Source: Rosenbergiella epipactidis
Lineage (GTDB): Bacteria; Pseudomonadota; Gammaproteobacteria; Enterobacterales; Enterobacteriaceae
Assembly (NCBI RefSeq): GCF_018494055.1
Contig: NZ_JABBFQ010000007.1
Location: forward strand, 1-64,000
Direction of reading: 5' to 3'
Length of the DNA stretch: 64,000 nt
Every line of letters starts with the position of its first letter. The first letter of the stretch is position 1. Under the pieces are notes generated by a model, which was given only the letters and a program-made list of their open reading frames with translations, was not told the origin of the DNA and searched no databases. This document shows, piece after piece, positions 63,362-64,000 of the stretch. Both the position numbers and the translations under genes were made by a program.

Positions 63362-64000
63362 GATCGACTAATCCAACGCGTCAGTAAATGGGGAAGAAAG
63401 CCTGCGATGCAATCCAATAATTCTGTTCCCATGCCTGGGTGATAGTGATCTTTATTACGGCTACTAAAGATCAAAACGCCGACATCTCGCCCTTTGTCCG
63501 TCAGTAAGGAGAGTGCCACCGAACCAATCGCTTTCGCTTCAGGGATCAATAACAGCAGTTCTGGGCCCTGTAAGCGTCCAAGATAGTGGCTGTCTTGCGT
63601 AAAGCGCTGCAACTGTAATGGCGTGAAAGCGTTGCGATCTAGTCCCAAATGGTGGAATCCAGACGGGGCGGCCAACTGCCAGCTGTCATTGAATAAACGA
63701 AAGGTTGCCCCCGCTAAACCCAGTCCCCTCGCCCAATAGTGTAAACGGCTTTGTAATTCGGCGAGATCGCTGGCGGTAGCAAGGTGCGATTGTAAATGGA
63801 GTAGCTGGCCAAACAGATGCTGATTCGCTTGCGCTTGCTCCATTAACAGCGTGATCTCTTGCTCTAGATTCACTATTTGTTGGCGTTGACGGGTCAACTG
63901 CCATTCGACCAAAGACACACTGCCTTTTACCGGATGAGGAATAATCATCTGTTCGACTTGACGCGCATTATGAATAAAAAAATCAGGGTGCTCGCGAAGG
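63358..64000 (-). CDS. yigA: DUF484 family protein YigA (5' end beyond the window)
   Basis: This DUF484 protein of the dapF-yigA-xerC operon is cut by the right edge. An ATG at 63948 is internal: the same frame continues upstream to base 64000, coding for [17 protein letters not shown], which matches the E. coli YigA residues just before its VPHPVRGTVSLVEW. About 20-30 N-terminal residues are therefore missing. The visible part has a coiled coil ([20 protein letters not shown]) and then a GAF-like domain ([40 protein letters not shown]). Its molecular function is not established. Confidence 0.93.
   Translation of the reverse strand, partial: LREHPDFFIHNARQVEQMIIPHPVKGSVSLVEWQLTRQRQQIVNLEQEITLLMEQAQANQHLFGQLLHLQSHLATASDLAELQSRLHYWARGLGLAGATFRLFNDSWQLAAPSGFHHLGLDRNAFTPLQLQRFTQDSHYLGRLQGPELLLLIPEAKAIGSVALSLLTDKGRDVGVLIFSSRNKDHYHPGMGTELLDCIAGFLPHLLTRWISRS

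Noticed and set aside
1-64000. Insertion sequences, prophage, integrase-linked attachment sites, CRISPR arrays and tRNA genes
   Set aside because: I looked for transposase, phage and Cas proteins, spaced direct repeats and tRNA-like folds and saw none. XerC is the chromosomal housekeeping recombinase, not an island integrase.

Overview
The window is a stretch of enterobacterial chromosome. Gene order on both flanks is that of the hemG-to-dapF region of Escherichia coli and its relatives, read here from the opposite strand. Left flank: hemG, trkH, yigZ, pepQ, fre, ubiD, rfaH, tatD-tatC-tatB-tatA, ubiB-ubiJ-ubiE, rmuC, a LysE-family exporter and udp. Right flank: metR, glpT-glpQ, yigL, pldB, rhtC, recQ, pldA, a small secreted protein, corA, uvrD, yigB, xerC and yigA (cut by the right edge). 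Protein identities and gene order place it in Enterobacterales, but the genus cannot be fixed from the sequence. The first ~85 bases hold a textbook rRNA P1 promoter firing out of the window, so an rRNA operon almost certainly lies just to the left.

Between udp and metR (about 15.7-47.4 kb) lies one complete 38-gene secondary (lateral, Flag-2 type) flagellar locus. From left to right it has three blocks. First, a leftward late block: lafW-lafA-lafB-C-D-E-F-S-T-U (hook-associated protein, flagellin, cap, chaperones, FliK, FliL, sigma-28, MotA, MotB) followed by an NlpC/P60 cell-wall peptidase. Second, a leftward flgBCDEFGHIJKL block with divergent flgA-flgM-flgN. Third, leftward lafK-fliEFGHIJ with divergent fliMNPQR-flhBA. 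The locus carries its own sigma-54 activator (LafK), sigma-28 (LafS), anti-sigma factor (FlgM) and stator, but no flhDC, no chemotaxis genes and no fliO. Two near-perfect sigma-54 promoters, ahead of flgB and ahead of lafB (fliD), suggest a LafK, then LafS, cascade.

Several parts of this locus depart from the primary flagellum. FlgJ is only the rod-cap half, with no muramidase domain. FlgE lacks the region that forms outer domain D2. FliM lacks the N-terminal CheY-binding motif. LafK has no receiver domain. The NlpC/P60 enzyme beside MotB may supply the missing wall hydrolase; this is inference.

The housekeeping flanks show changes against the E. coli order. fadBA is missing between pepQ and fre. 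metE, dlhH and yigM/bioP are missing around metR. rhtB is missing. glpTQ has been placed next to metR. Regulatory sites readable in the sequence include a LexA box at uvrD, MetJ boxes at metR, a corL-like leader peptide ORF ahead of corA, CRP-like sites and several intrinsic terminators. I see no insertion sequences, prophage, CRISPR array or tRNA genes.
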